Shown here one piece after another: positions 1 to 9,024 of a DNA stretch of 64,000 bases. A program made the position numbers and the translations under genes. Numbering within the stretch: the stretch's first letter is position 1; the number at the start of each line of letters is the position of its first letter. The stretch is from Mesorhizobium sangaii (lineage in GTDB: Bacteria > Pseudomonadota > Alphaproteobacteria > Rhizobiales > Rhizobiaceae), in assembly GCF_014207355.1 (NCBI RefSeq), contig NZ_JACHEF010000002.1, forward strand, positions 868,001 to 932,000, written 5' to 3'. Under the pieces are notes generated by a model. It worked only from the letters and a program-made list of their open reading frames with translations, did no database searches and had not been told where the DNA came from.

Positions 1-1
1 C

Positions 2-334
2 GGCCTCGCGATCGCCGACGGCTTCCATGTCCGTACCACCTTCCCGAAGGAGGGCGGCATCCAGGATTCCGGCAATTGGGTCCTGTCGCGCGCTTCGACC
101 AAGGTCGACGAGGCGCATGCCTTCATCGACTATATGAGCCAGCCGTCGATGCAGGGCGTGATGTCGCGCAAGGTCGGCACCACGCCAACGCTGAAGAAGG
201 AGGTGCTTGACCTGACCCCGGCCGAATTCGCATCGGTGTCGTCGGAGATCGAGCCGATCATTCCGCGCTACGACCTCTATACGTCGAAGGCCGACTGGAT
301 CAACCAGAAGTGGACCGAACTGATAGTCGGCTGA
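2..334 (+). CDS. ABC transporter substrate-binding protein, C-terminal part (cut by window start)
   Basis: The open frame enters from the left edge and gives about 110 residues ending at a TGA. The visible part reads like the C-terminal lobe of a PotD/SBP_bac_8-type periplasmic binding protein: a GNW segment, then a helix with FIDYM, and an ending rich in Asp, Trp and Lys. It lies 195 bases upstream of an ATPase and two permease genes on the same strand, so it should be the solute receptor of that transporter. The N-terminus and signal peptide are outside the window. The ligand cannot be told; polyamines or related cations are inferred from the PotABC-like partners. Confidence 0.8.
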   Translation, partial: GLAIADGFHVRTTFPKEGGIQDSGNWVLSRASTKVDEAHAFIDYMSQPSMQGVMSRKVGTTPTLKKEVLDLTPAEFASVSSEIEPIIPRYDLYTSKADWINQKWTELIVG

Positions 335-393
335 AGCCGGCAACAGCTCGCCCACATCGAGGCGTTCCTCTGGACGGATCGCTTCGGGAACCA

Positions 394-469
394 CCTCTCC
401 CATTGCGATGGGAGAGGTTATGCTACGCGCCGAAACCGCGGCGCCTCTCCTCTTGCGACCGAGGAGAGG
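394..469 (+). repeat. Two intercistronic hairpins between binding-protein and ATPase genes
   Basis: There is a perfect 10-bp stem at 394-403/408-417 with a 4-base loop, and a second 9-bp stem at 444-452/461-469. Both lie between the binding-protein stop and the ATPase start. Neither is followed by a T-run. Such hairpins commonly protect the upstream binding-protein mRNA or lower expression of the downstream membrane components; that role is inferred here. Confidence 0.6.
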
Positions 470-529
470 CCGCTGCGAAAACGAGGCGGCAAGGAACCAT
501 TCCATATCCTCCGGTTAACAGGATCAGCC

Positions 530-1567
530 ATGTCCGGACTTGATATCAACGCCATCACCAAGGCCTTCGGCAATTTCATCGCGGTCGACAATGTGCGGCT
601 CAACGTGCCGCACGGCACATTCGTCTGCCTGCTTGGACCATCCGGCTGCGGCAAGACCACGCTGCTGCGCATGATCGCCGGGCTGGAGGAGCCGACCAGC
701 GGCGCCATCGTGCTCGACGGCGAGGACATCACGCCGCTGCCGACCCACAAGCGCAATCTCGGCATGGTGTTCCAGTCGCTGGCGCTGTTTCCGCATCTTT
801 CGGTCGGCGACAACATTGCCTACGCCCTGCGCATCCGCGGCGCCTCGAAGGAAGAGCAGAAGAAGCGCGTCGACGAGTTGCTGACGCTGATCCACCTGCC
901 TGGTTTTGCCGACCGGCCGGTGGCGAAGCTTTCGGGCGGCCAGCGCCAGCGCGTGGCGATCGCCCGTGCGCTGGCACTGTCGCCGAAGCTGTTCCTGCTC
1001 GATGAGCCGCTTTCGGCGCTCGACGCCAAACTGCGCGAGGCCATGCAGGTGGAACTGCGCCAGCTGCAGCAACGGCTGGGCATCACCACCATCGTCGTCA
1101 CCCACGACCAGCGCGAGGCGATGACCATGGCCGACCTTGTCGTGGTCATGGGACACGGCAGGATCCTGCAGGCGGCACCGCCGATCGAGATCTACCGCAA
1201 GCCGGCCGACGCCTTCGTCGCCGATTTCATCGGCATCACCAACCTTCTGCCGGCGGAGGTCGACAGCGCCGGGCGCACCACCATCCTCGGCACCGCCATT
1301 CCGGGTCTCGCCATGCCGGCCGGCGTCACCAAGGCCTCGGTGTCGATCCGTCCCGAAGACGTGCATCTGGGCGAACCCGGCGGCCGCGCCATCACCGGCC
1401 AGGTGACCTTCGTGCGCGATCTCGGCGGCACCATCGAGACCTTCGTCGAGGTCGGCAGCACCAGCATCATCGCGGTGGCGACACCGCGCGAAAGACCGAA
1501 CGTCTCGGTCGGCGCAAAGGTCGGCGTCACGTTGCCGCCCGAGAGCTGCGTGGTGCTCGGCTCATGA
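530..1567 (+). CDS. ABC transporter ATP-binding protein, PotA-like
   Basis: A 345-residue nucleotide-binding subunit that powers import by the permeases encoded just downstream. It shows Walker A GPSGCGKTT at residues 36-44, the LSGGQ signature at 134-138, Walker B LFLLDEP at about 154-160 and the switch His in THD near 192. The C-terminal 80 or so residues form a TOBE-like extension, as in the PotA/spermidine-putrescine and Fe3+ transporter ATPases. The length is normal for the class. The stop overlaps the start of the first permease by 4 bases, so the two are translationally coupled. The substrate cannot be read from the ATPase. Confidence 0.9.
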   Translation: MSGLDINAITKAFGNFIAVDNVRLNVPHGTFVCLLGPSGCGKTTLLRMIAGLEEPTSGAIVLDGEDITPLPTHKRNLGMVFQSLALFPHLSVGDNIAYALRIRGASKEEQKKRVDELLTLIHLPGFADRPVAKLSGGQRQRVAIARALALSPKLFLLDEPLSALDAKLREAMQVELRQLQQRLGITTIVVTHDQREAMTMADLVVVMGHGRILQAAPPIEIYRKPADAFVADFIGITNLLPAEVDSAGRTTILGTAIPGLAMPAGVTKASVSIRPEDVHLGEPGGRAITGQVTFVRDLGGTIETFVEVGSTSIIAVATPRERPNVSVGAKVGVTLPPESCVVLGS

Positions 1568-2418
1568 GACGCGAAGCCCCGAAATCATTCGCCGACTATA
1601 CGCCGCTGCTGTTCCCCGGGGTGATGCTCGTGGTGTTCTTCGTCGTGCCGTTCTCGACGATGATCGCGGTCAGCTTCTTCAAGCGCAACCCGGCCGGTTT
1701 CTACACGCCCGATTTCGTCATCGACAATTACGCGCGGTTCCTGACCACCTTCTTCGCCGGCGTGCTCGGCTTTTCGCTGATGCTGGCGGTGCTTGTCGCC
1801 GTCTGCTGCGTCTCGATCGCCTTTCCGTTCACCTATCTGCTGACAAAGCGCTCGCGTCGCGTGCAGACGCTGTGGCTGGTCGGCCTGTTGTCGGTGCTGT
1901 CGCTGTCGGAAGTCATCATCGGCTTTGCCTGGTCGACACTGTTTTCACAGACCGCCGGCATCACCAATCTCTTCGTCGCACTCGGGCTGATGGACAAACC
2001 GGTGGCGCTGCTGCCGACCTTCGGTGCTGTGCTGGCCGGCATGATCTACCAGGCGCTGCCCTACACCATCCTGGTGCTTTATCCGGCCCTGGTCCGCCTC
2101 GATCCGACGCTGCTCGAGGCCGCCCGCACGCTTGGTGCCTCACCGGTCAAGGCCTTCTTCAACGTTGTTACCCCGGCGCTGCGCAACACCATCGTGGCGA
2201 CGCTGATCATGGTCTTCGTCTTCGCGCTCGGCTCGTATCTGCTGCCGCAGATACTCGGCCGGCCACGCCACTGGACTCTGTCTGTGCTGATCACCGATCA
2301 GGCGATCTACCAGTCCAACATGCCGTTCGCGGCCGCCATGGCGGTCTTCCTGGTGTTGATCTCGCTGGCGCTGGTCGGGCTGACGCTGCTCGTCGGCCGC
2401 AGGGAGAACGCACTATGA
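1564..2418 (+). CDS. ABC transporter permease, PotB-like
   Basis: A 284-residue integral membrane protein with about six hydrophobic segments, the first near residues 15-35. The EAA loop that docks on the ATPase is visible as EAARTLGASPVKAF in the last third. Length and layout fit the PotB/binding-protein-dependent transport inner membrane family. Its ATG overlaps the end of the ATPase gene and its TGA overlaps the ATG of the next permease, so it sits inside a tightly coupled operon. Confidence 0.9.
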   Translation: MRREAPKSFADYTPLLFPGVMLVVFFVVPFSTMIAVSFFKRNPAGFYTPDFVIDNYARFLTTFFAGVLGFSLMLAVLVAVCCVSIAFPFTYLLTKRSRRVQTLWLVGLLSVLSLSEVIIGFAWSTLFSQTAGITNLFVALGLMDKPVALLPTFGAVLAGMIYQALPYTILVLYPALVRLDPTLLEAARTLGASPVKAFFNVVTPALRNTIVATLIMVFVFALGSYLLPQILGRPRHWTLSVLITDQAIYQSNMPFAAAMAVFLVLISLALVGLTLLVGRRENAL

Positions 2419-3218
2419 CCGCCACCTTCCTTCGCCGGCTCTATTTCACCATTGTGGCTCTGTTCCTGGCAGCCCCGCTGATCGTCGTCGCCGGCGTCTC
2501 GGTCAACGCGCGGCAGGAATTGACCTTTCCGCCGAAAGGGTTCTCGCTCGCCTGGTATGGTCAGATCTTCGCCGATCCGGAATGGCGGCTGGCGCTGATC
2601 CATTCGGTGACGCTCGCCGTCTGCTCGGCGGCGATCGCAGTCGCCATCGCGCTGCCGCTCGCCTGGTTCCTATGGCGGCGCATCGCACCCTGGGCAAACA
2701 TCTTCCAGGTGCTGGGGCTCGCGCCCTTTATCCTGCCGCCGGTCATCACCGCGCTCGGCTTCCTCACCTTCTGGGCGACGGTCGGGCTGTTCGGCCAGTT
2801 CTTCACCGCCATCATCAGCCACGCCATTTTCTTCGTGACGCTGCCGCTGGTGACGCTGTCGCTCGGCTTCGCCTCGATTGACCGCTCGCTGGTCGAGGCC
2901 GCCGCGACGATGGGTGCAGACGACCGCACCGTGCTGAAGACGGTGGTGCTGCCGCTGATCCTGCCCTATCTCGTCTCCGGCTACGCCTTCGCCTTCGTGC
3001 TGTCGCTCAACGAATACATCGTCGCCTATATGACGATCGGCTTCACCACCGAGACGCTGCCGATCAAGATCTTCAACGCGCTGCGCTATGGCTACACGCC
3101 GACCATGGCGTCGGTGTCGGTGTTCTTCGTCGCGGTGGCAGCCCTGGTATTCGGATCGATCGCCAAATTCGGCGATATCCGCAGGCTGCTCGGCGCAATG
3201 TCGTCCGAAGGCAATTGA
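2415..3218 (+). CDS. ABC transporter permease, PotC-like
   Basis: A 267-residue permease, partner of the preceding PotB-like protein in the heterodimeric channel. The start was chosen at the ATG of the ATGA overlap with the upstream gene; a longer frame exists but would run through the upstream gene in the wrong frame. It begins with a Lys/Arg-poor leader followed by a hydrophobic helix (residues about 9-30), has about six membrane segments, and carries the EAA loop EAAATMGADDRTVLK. The stop is only one base before the methyltransferase ATG. Confidence 0.9.
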   Translation: MTATFLRRLYFTIVALFLAAPLIVVAGVSVNARQELTFPPKGFSLAWYGQIFADPEWRLALIHSVTLAVCSAAIAVAIALPLAWFLWRRIAPWANIFQVLGLAPFILPPVITALGFLTFWATVGLFGQFFTAIISHAIFFVTLPLVTLSLGFASIDRSLVEAAATMGADDRTVLKTVVLPLILPYLVSGYAFAFVLSLNEYIVAYMTIGFTTETLPIKIFNALRYGYTPTMASVSVFFVAVAALVFGSIAKFGDIRRLLGAMSSEGN

Positions 3219-3219
3219 C

Positions 3220-4206
3220 ATGGTGGATTTTGATCGGATCGACAAGATGATCAAAGCGGTGCCCCCCGCCTTGGCGCTTCGAGCCGGGCTGGACCTTGGC
3301 ATCTTCACCCGGCTCGGTGACGGCGCGGTGACTGCTGACAGCCTTGGGGCCGCGCTCAAAGTCGAGCCCGATCGTCTGTCTCGGCTTCTCTACGCGCTCG
3401 CAAGCATCGGTCTCCTCGAAGTCGAGAATGGTCAATTTCGCAACGGAGCCGAGGCGTCGGCCTTCCTCGACGCGTCCAAGCCGACCTATCGCGGCGGTGA
3501 TCATGCGCTCCTGCGCGAGCTCTGGGGAGCTGACCTGCTGACAGCAGAGTCGCTGCGAGAGAATCGGCCGGCTGCGCTGCACGATTTTACCGAAGCAGGG
3601 CCCGAGGCAGCGGCGGCCTTCAGCCGCATGCTCGCACCCGGCGCGGTGATTTTCGGCCGACTTCTCGCCAGCGAGATGGACCTCTCGGCGATCGGTTCGG
3701 TGATCGATATCGGCGGGGGCCCGGGGACCATTCTTGTCGGACTTCGCGAGCGGTGGCCGCAGATTGCGGCGACGCTGATGGAACTCCCAACGGTCGCAGC
3801 GGTCGCGCCGGATATCCTGTCAGAATACGGTGCCGACGACGTGGTTGTCGAAGAGGGGGACATAACTGTCGCGCCATCGGTCGGTCGACACGATCTGGCG
3901 ATCCTGAAGGCCGTCGTCCAGGTCCTGCCGCCGGACCAGGCGCGCAGTTCGATCCTGAACGCGGCGCGTTGCCTCACACCGGGCGGCGAGATCGCAATTG
4001 CGGGGTGGGGTGTCGTCGATGACGACCGCCTCGGCCCGCGTGAGGGTGTCTTTCTGAATCTCACCTTCTTGAACCTCTATCGCCACGGCGAGTCGTACAC
4101 TGAAGGTCAGTATCGCGCGTGGATGACCGAGGCTGGATTCCGCGATATCTCCAGATCCCGCCTGACGGACGGCTGCACCTTGTTTCGGGCGCGCCTCACG
4201 GGCTGA
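3220..4206 (+). CDS. SAM-dependent O-methyltransferase (CrtF / acetylserotonin OMT-like)
   Basis: A 328-residue protein. The first 80 residues resemble the winged-helix dimerisation domain of the plant-type O-methyltransferase family (family 2), and a SAM-binding motif DIGGGPG lies at residues 163-169 of the Rossmann-like domain. Such enzymes methylate hydroxyls on aromatic or polyketide-like small molecules. The ATG lies one base after the permease stop, so it is probably the last gene of the ABC operon; whether its substrate is the transported compound or an unrelated one is unknown. Earlier starts in the same frame would overlap the permease and were rejected. Confidence 0.8.
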   Translation: MVDFDRIDKMIKAVPPALALRAGLDLGIFTRLGDGAVTADSLGAALKVEPDRLSRLLYALASIGLLEVENGQFRNGAEASAFLDASKPTYRGGDHALLRELWGADLLTAESLRENRPAALHDFTEAGPEAAAAFSRMLAPGAVIFGRLLASEMDLSAIGSVIDIGGGPGTILVGLRERWPQIAATLMELPTVAAVAPDILSEYGADDVVVEEGDITVAPSVGRHDLAILKAVVQVLPPDQARSSILNAARCLTPGGEIAIAGWGVVDDDRLGPREGVFLNLTFLNLYRHGESYTEGQYRAWMTEAGFRDISRSRLTDGCTLFRARLTG

Positions 4207-4756
4207 TCGTGGCTGATGGCTGGTTTCGGACGCGAGGCGCCGCCCATGCACACACGGCAGTATCCGAAGTGCAGAGGTTTTCTGGCCACAGGTGGGTCGC
4301 TGAGGAAGCCGTCGGAGGAGCAAGAGAAATAATTTTAGTTGCCCCGAGCTATTGAAGGCTCTACCCGCCGAATCGCTGGTGCGAATGACTACAACGCAGC
4401 GCCAGGAGCGGTCATCTCTGCCCGGCCGTTGCATTGGCGCCGCGCATTGGGGGCGCGGACTGGGCAGCGATGCGGCGCGCGAAGTCCTCCGCTACGTCCC
4501 CTCCAGCCAAGGGTGACACATTAGCCACAGTTAATATAATTCGGAAATCCGGTCTTGCGTCATTGGCATAGATGTCCCGTAATGGGTCAATAAGTCTGGC
4601 AGCGCAATTGCATTCTCAGCAATGCCGGGGTCGTGACTTCGGCATTCGGGGGGTAAACTTTGGGGGGCCCCGCCGCTTCGCAAATGGAGCGGTGGGCTCT
4701 TTAACCGCGAATTCGAAAGCCCCCCAAAAATCGCCAAAACTTTGGGTGCTGCAACT
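4207..4756. other. Intergenic stretch, no gene seen
   Basis: About 550 bases between the methyltransferase and the SyrA-like gene. Open frames here are short and do not look coding. The only clear structure is the nested inverted repeat at 4659-4728 described separately. Base composition in the right half is less GC-rich than in the flanking genes. Confidence 0.5.
4659..4728 (+). promoter_or_regulatory. Nested stem-loop in the leader of the SyrA-like gene
   Basis: The outer arms TTTGGGGGGC (4659-4668) and GCCCCCCAAA (4719-4728) are perfect complements. Inside them a second, imperfect stem pairs the GCCCCGCCGCT region (about 4668-4677) with AGCGGTGGGC (about 4688-4697). The structure ends 28 bases before the ATG at 4757, so it could affect transcript end, stability or ribosome access. 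There is no T-run, so a simple terminator is unlikely. Confidence 0.45.
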
Positions 4757-5020
4757 ATGTATTTTCCCCAATTTCTGGTGGGCATGTTCGGGACGTCGTT
4801 CGTCGTGGCGATCTGGGCTGGTATAGAAACCGGTTCCATGTGGACGGCGCTCGTTTGGGTTGTCCTGACGCTGATTGCATTGCAGGTTGGATATTTCCTG
4901 CTGACACTAGGACTTTTCTATAAGCGCTCGGCGAAAGGCACCGACGTAAAACCGGAGCCTGTCAATCCTGTTCAGCCGCTTCGTCGAGATGGTGGTGTCT
5001 CATCCCCCGGCGCCAAATAG
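4757..5020 (+). CDS. Small membrane protein, SyrA/ExoX exopolysaccharide regulator family (probable)
   Basis: An 87-residue protein starting MYFPQFLVGMF, with two hydrophobic helices (about residues 3-21 and 27-48) separated by ETGS, then a polar Pro/Lys-rich tail. The pattern matches my recollection of the rhizobial SyrA/ExoX family: small inner-membrane proteins without a DNA-binding domain that change exopolysaccharide (exo) gene expression or synthesis. A start 15 bases upstream is possible, but the ATG at 4757 matches the family N-terminus better. No exo genes are in the window, so the role rests on similarity alone. It could instead be an uncharacterised two-helix protein. Confidence 0.6.
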   Translation: MYFPQFLVGMFGTSFVVAIWAGIETGSMWTALVWVVLTLIALQVGYFLLTLGLFYKRSAKGTDVKPEPVNPVQPLRRDGGVSSPGAK

Positions 5021-5224
5021 GAGCCGATGATGGACTGGTGGTGTCGGGCCTACGATTCTGCCTTGACCCATATGATTTGCCCTCTTCTTCCAAATATTCG
5101 CCCATACAATCTGCAGTTTGACCGTGTCAGATTGAGGGTCGCCACCATTTGCCAGCGCTTTCGCTGCAGGGTACTCTTTGCGCAAATAGCCGGCGGTGGG
5201 GGTCGTTTCAAAAAGGGGTGACGT

Positions 5225-5533
5225 ATGGCCAGACTTGTCGCACTCTACAAGACGCCGAAAGACCTGACCGCATTCGACCGTTACTATTTTTCGACCCACA
5301 TTCCGCTGGCCAAAACGATTCCCGGCTTGAGGAAATACGAGATCAGCGATGGCGGCGTCCATTCCCCAGATGGGCCCTCAGACTATCATCTTGTGGCTAT
5401 CCTCCACTTCGGTTCCGTTGCGGACATTCAAGCCGCGTTTGCCTCTCCCGAGGGGCAGTCCGCGGCGGCCGATCTTGGCAATTTCGCAGACGGCGGAGTG
5501 GAGCTTTTGCTCTTCGAGACTACGGAAGTCTGA
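5225..5533 (+). CDS. EthD family protein
   Basis: A 102-residue protein with the EthD/dimeric alpha-beta barrel layout: an N-terminal strand LVALYKTP, then FDRYYFSTHIPLAKTIPGL with the conserved His of the family, and a C-terminal strand LLLFETTEV. EthD-like proteins are small ferredoxin-fold dimers often linked to degradation pathways; their biochemical roles are poorly defined. It stands alone, with 204 bases to the gene before it, so context does not help. A purine-rich stretch (AAAAAGGGG) precedes the ATG by about 6 bases. Confidence 0.8.
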   Translation: MARLVALYKTPKDLTAFDRYYFSTHIPLAKTIPGLRKYEISDGGVHSPDGPSDYHLVAILHFGSVADIQAAFASPEGQSAAADLGNFADGGVELLLFETTEV

Positions 5534-5868
5534 GCCTCGCCTACCCACCTTCGAGAGGTTTATCCGTTATCGCAGTGACGTGAAAGTGGATGCGTCCGAA
5601 CGACAGGACCAAGAGTAGCCCAGACCTCCACTCGTCCGACAGGTTGGAGCAATGGCTACGGTGAGGTTGAGGTCGGCAGCGTAACGGCTGCTTCCAGTAC
5701 CAAAAACAGACCGTCAACTTCCGGCCCAATATGGGACGTCAAGGCCTTGATGATAAGCTTCGGCTCATGGCGCTTAGCGGACGGTTCACGGCGTTTCTGA
5801 CGACGCCGTTAAATGAGCAACAATGTTGGGACTTCACGGCCGCCGGGCTACCAGCGGCCGTACTGCTT
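5534..5868. other. Intergenic stretch, no gene seen
   Basis: About 335 bases between the EthD-like gene and the 3' end of the MATE gene. Short frames on both strands have no recognisable products. The frame that starts at 5731 and runs rightward soon becomes the antisense of the MATE gene, so it is not counted. No strong hairpin or repeat was found. Confidence 0.5.
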
Positions 5869-7272
5869 TCAATGGCCGAAGGCGAGCGGCGGCGCCAGGC
5901 GGTCCCGCCGCAGCCAGCGCGCCAGCAGCAGCGCCGCCACCACGGCCAGCCCCGACGACAGGCCGATCCAGATGCCGACGCCATGGAAGCCGAAATGGAA
6001 GGCGAGCAGCACGCCGAGCGGCAGGCCGATGCCCCAATAGCCGATCGCGGCATAGATCATCGGCACCTTGGTGTCATGCAGGCCACGCAGCATACCGGCG
6101 GCCACCGCCTGCGCGCCGTCGAAGATCTGGAACAGGGCGGCAAAGACCAGGAACGACACGGCAAGCGCGATCACCCTGGCATTGGCCGGGTTGGCGAGAT
6201 CGATGAAGGCGCTGATCAAGAGATGCGGCCACAGGATCATCACCAGCCCCATCAGCGCCATGAACGAGACGCCGATGACAAAGGCGGTCCAGCCGGCGCG
6301 GGAAACCCCTTCCGGATTGCCGGCGCCGTGTGCCAGGCCGACGCGCACCGTCACCGCCTGGTTGAGGCCGAGCGGCACCATGAAGCTGATCGAGGCGATC
6401 TGGATGGCGATCGCATGCGCGGCTAATGAATCGGCGTCGATCAGGCCCATCAGCAGCGCCGCGGCGTTGAAGATGGTCACCTCGAAGGCCAGGATGCCGG
6501 CAATCGGCATGCCGAGCCGCAACAGTCCCTTGAAGCGCGGCCAGTCGGACCGCCAGAAGCGCCCGAACAAATGGTAGCGCCGGAACTTCTTCTCCAGCAT
6601 CACCACGACAGCCATGCCGACGAACATCAGCGTGCTGGACAGCGTGGTTGCGAGCCCGGAGCCGGCGATCCCCATCGACGGCACACCGAGATTGCCAAAC
6701 ATGAACACCCAATTGAAGAGGGCATTGCAGGCGACGGCGACGAAGACGATGATCAGCGCCCAGCCCGGTCGCTCCAGCGCCGAGATGAACGAGCGCAGCA
6801 CGATATAGCCGTAGAAAGGCAGCACCGCCCATTCGAGCCAGCGCAGATAGATGCCGGCCTGATGCGCCAGCGCGGGTTCCTGGCCCATCGCCAGCAGGAT
6901 GGCCTCGCCGTGCCAAAGCACGAGCCAGATCGGGACTGAGATCAGGATCGCCAGCCACAGGCCCTGGCGCACGGTGCGGCGCAGGTCGCGCACCGAATGG
7001 CGGCGGCGGCCAAGCTCGGTGGCAATCATCGGCGACGTCGCCAGCATCAGGCCGAGGCCGAAGATCAGCGGCATGAAATAAAGGTTGGCACCCAGCGCGC
7101 CGCTGGCCAGCGTGTCCGCCCCCAGGCGACCCATCATCATGACGTCGGTGGCCGTCATCGCAGTCTGGCCAAGATTGGTCAGCACCATCGGCCAGGCGAG
7201 CGCCAGCGTCGCCCTGATTTCCTGACGCCAAAGATTTTCCGGCGCGCGAGCGCCGGCTTCGATCGCAGACAT
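5869..7272 (-). CDS. MATE family efflux transporter (NorM-like)
   Basis: A 467-residue membrane protein with about twelve hydrophobic segments in two halves, typical of cation-coupled multidrug and toxin extrusion proteins. The MATE-like N-terminal stretch ALAWPMVLTNLGQTAM places helix 1, and the second half begins around FKGLLRLGMPIAGI. The start was taken at MSAIEAG; the longer frame adds 21 residues with no MATE similarity. It probably exports cationic drugs or metabolites in exchange for Na+ or H+. It is monocistronic by spacing. Confidence 0.9.
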   Translation of the reverse strand: MSAIEAGARAPENLWRQEIRATLALAWPMVLTNLGQTAMTATDVMMMGRLGADTLASGALGANLYFMPLIFGLGLMLATSPMIATELGRRRHSVRDLRRTVRQGLWLAILISVPIWLVLWHGEAILLAMGQEPALAHQAGIYLRWLEWAVLPFYGYIVLRSFISALERPGWALIIVFVAVACNALFNWVFMFGNLGVPSMGIAGSGLATTLSSTLMFVGMAVVVMLEKKFRRYHLFGRFWRSDWPRFKGLLRLGMPIAGILAFEVTIFNAAALLMGLIDADSLAAHAIAIQIASISFMVPLGLNQAVTVRVGLAHGAGNPEGVSRAGWTAFVIGVSFMALMGLVMILWPHLLISAFIDLANPANARVIALAVSFLVFAALFQIFDGAQAVAAGMLRGLHDTKVPMIYAAIGYWGIGLPLGVLLAFHFGFHGVGIWIGLSSGLAVVAALLLARWLRRDRLAPPLAFGH

Positions 7273-7440
7273 TGTTCCGCTCTTTCCAGGTACGGCGCGT
7301 CGGCAAGGAGCCGGAAGCCGCATTTCAAACGGCAAAACCTTCGGTTTCGCAGCGTTTGCGTCAGCTTTTGGACGAAACGCGACATGAAGGCAAGAGAGGA
7401 GGGGCCGGAACAGATTGAGCCAGCGGATCGGCTCCGGCTC

Positions 7441-9024
7441 CTATCTGATGGCGTCCAGCATCTGCCGCTGCCGGTGCATTTCGAGGAAAACCCGGTAATC
7501 GCGGTCGAAACGCCCGGCCGATTTCGGGTTCGACGCCCGCGTCCTGCCGCCCTGTTGCATGGCAAGGCAGGCGGCGTTGAGGTCGGGGAAAAGCCCGGCC
7601 GCGGTTGCGGCGACCATGCCGGTGCCGAGCAGCACCGCCTCGTCGGCCAGCGGCTCGACCACCGTGCAGCCGGTGGCATCGGCATAGAGCTCCATCAGCA
7701 GCGGGTTCTTGGTGTGGCCGCCGGTGACATGCAGCGTGTCGATCAAATAGCCGTTTTCGTTCAGCGCCTCCAGCACATGCCGCACGCCCAGCGCAATGCC
7801 GACAGCGGTGCGCCAGTAGAGCTTGCACAGGCTGTCGAAGGAGGAGTCCAGCGTCAGCCCGCTGACCACGCCGACGGCGTGCGGATCGGCCAGCGGCGAC
7901 CGGTTGCCGTGGAAGTCGGGCAGCACATGCAGCCTTGCCGCGAGCGCCTCGCCTTCTGCTGTGCGCAGCTCGGCGACACGCCTGGCGATCTTGGCATGCA
8001 TGGCGGCATCCGGCTCGCCGCCGGCGCCGTGCCAGCGGATGATGTGGTCGAGCAGGGCGCCGGTAGCGGATTGCCCGCCCTCCGAGAGCCACAGCTTCGG
8101 CAGCGCCGCGCCGTAGTACGGGCCCCAGACCCCGGCGAAGGGCTGCGGATCGGGCGACATCGCCATGACACAGCTCGACGTGCCGGCGATCAGCGCCAGG
8201 TGGCGGCCGATGTCCTGTTGGTCGCCGGCAAAACCGCCGAGTACGCCAAGCGCGCCGGCATACGCATCGATGACGCCGGCGCCGACCCGGCATTTCTGCG
8301 TGAGACCGAGATCCGCCGCCGCTTGCGCCGTCAGCGGGCCGATATCGGTACCCACCGGACTGGCCTTCTCGGGCAGGTTTCCGTGCTCGAAAAGATCGTC
8401 GAGGCCGACGAGCTCGAAGAAATCGCGGCGCCAGCCAGTCTCCTCATGCGCCAGATAGGTCCATTTGGCGGTCAGCGTACATTGCGAACGAGCCAGCGAT
8501 CCGGTCGCCTGCCAGGTCAGGAAATCGGTCAGGTCGAATAGATAGCCGGCTTCATTCCAGATCTTCGGCAAGTGCCGTTTCAGCCACATCAGCTTCGGTG
8601 TCGCCATTTCCGGTGACATGACGCCCCCGACATAGTCGAGCACGGCATGGCCGCTGGCCGTGCATTCGTCGGCCTCGGCGATGGCGCGGTGGTCGAGCCA
8701 GACAATGGTGTCCCAGCGCCTGTCGCCGGTGACCGAGACGCTGAGCTGGTCGCCTTGCCGGTCGCGCACGACGAGCGAACAGGTGGCGTCGAAGGAGATG
8801 CCGACGACATCCTCGGCGGCGACGCCGGCTTTTTCGCGCGCGGCACGCACGGCGTTGCAGACGGCCGACCAGATATCGCGCGAATCATGCTCGGCGTGAT
8901 CGGGCTTCGGCTGGTTCATGGCGATCGGCCGCTCGGCACGGCCGAGCAAGGTGCCGCTGGTGTCGAGAATGCCCGCGCGAGCGCTCCCGGTGCCGACATC
9001 GACCGCGCAAACGAAATGTTTCAA
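7441..9024 (-). CDS. FGGY-family pentulose kinase (ribulokinase-like)
   Basis: A 527-residue sugar kinase with the actin-like ATPase fold. The N-terminal phosphate loop is DVGTGSARAGI at about residues 9-19, and the substrate-side motif GTSSCVMAM and C-terminal GGHTKNPLL adenosine motif are present. Length and sequence resemble the D-ribulokinase/human FGGY branch rather than short xylulokinases. It is the last gene of the polyol cluster and would phosphorylate the ketose made by the dehydrogenases upstream. The start is a TTG that overlaps the TGA of the HAD gene (TTGA), indicating translational coupling. Confidence 0.85.
   Translation of the reverse strand: MKHFVCAVDVGTGSARAGILDTSGTLLGRAERPIAMNQPKPDHAEHDSRDIWSAVCNAVRAAREKAGVAAEDVVGISFDATCSLVVRDRQGDQLSVSVTGDRRWDTIVWLDHRAIAEADECTASGHAVLDYVGGVMSPEMATPKLMWLKRHLPKIWNEAGYLFDLTDFLTWQATGSLARSQCTLTAKWTYLAHEETGWRRDFFELVGLDDLFEHGNLPEKASPVGTDIGPLTAQAAADLGLTQKCRVGAGVIDAYAGALGVLGGFAGDQQDIGRHLALIAGTSSCVMAMSPDPQPFAGVWGPYYGAALPKLWLSEGGQSATGALLDHIIRWHGAGGEPDAAMHAKIARRVAELRTAEGEALAARLHVLPDFHGNRSPLADPHAVGVVSGLTLDSSFDSLCKLYWRTAVGIALGVRHVLEALNENGYLIDTLHVTGGHTKNPLLMELYADATGCTVVEPLADEAVLLGTGMVAATAAGLFPDLNAACLAMQQGGRTRASNPKSAGRFDRDYRVFLEMHRQRQMLDAIR

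Noticed and set aside
5731..6426. 231-codon frame on the plus strand
   Set aside because: Most of it is the antisense of the MATE gene; composition is typical of a shadow frame (Arg, His and Gln-rich) and there is no family similarity.
6997..8541. Long plus-strand frame of over 500 codons
   Set aside because: It runs antisense across the MATE and FGGY kinase genes, which have clear motifs on the minus strand.
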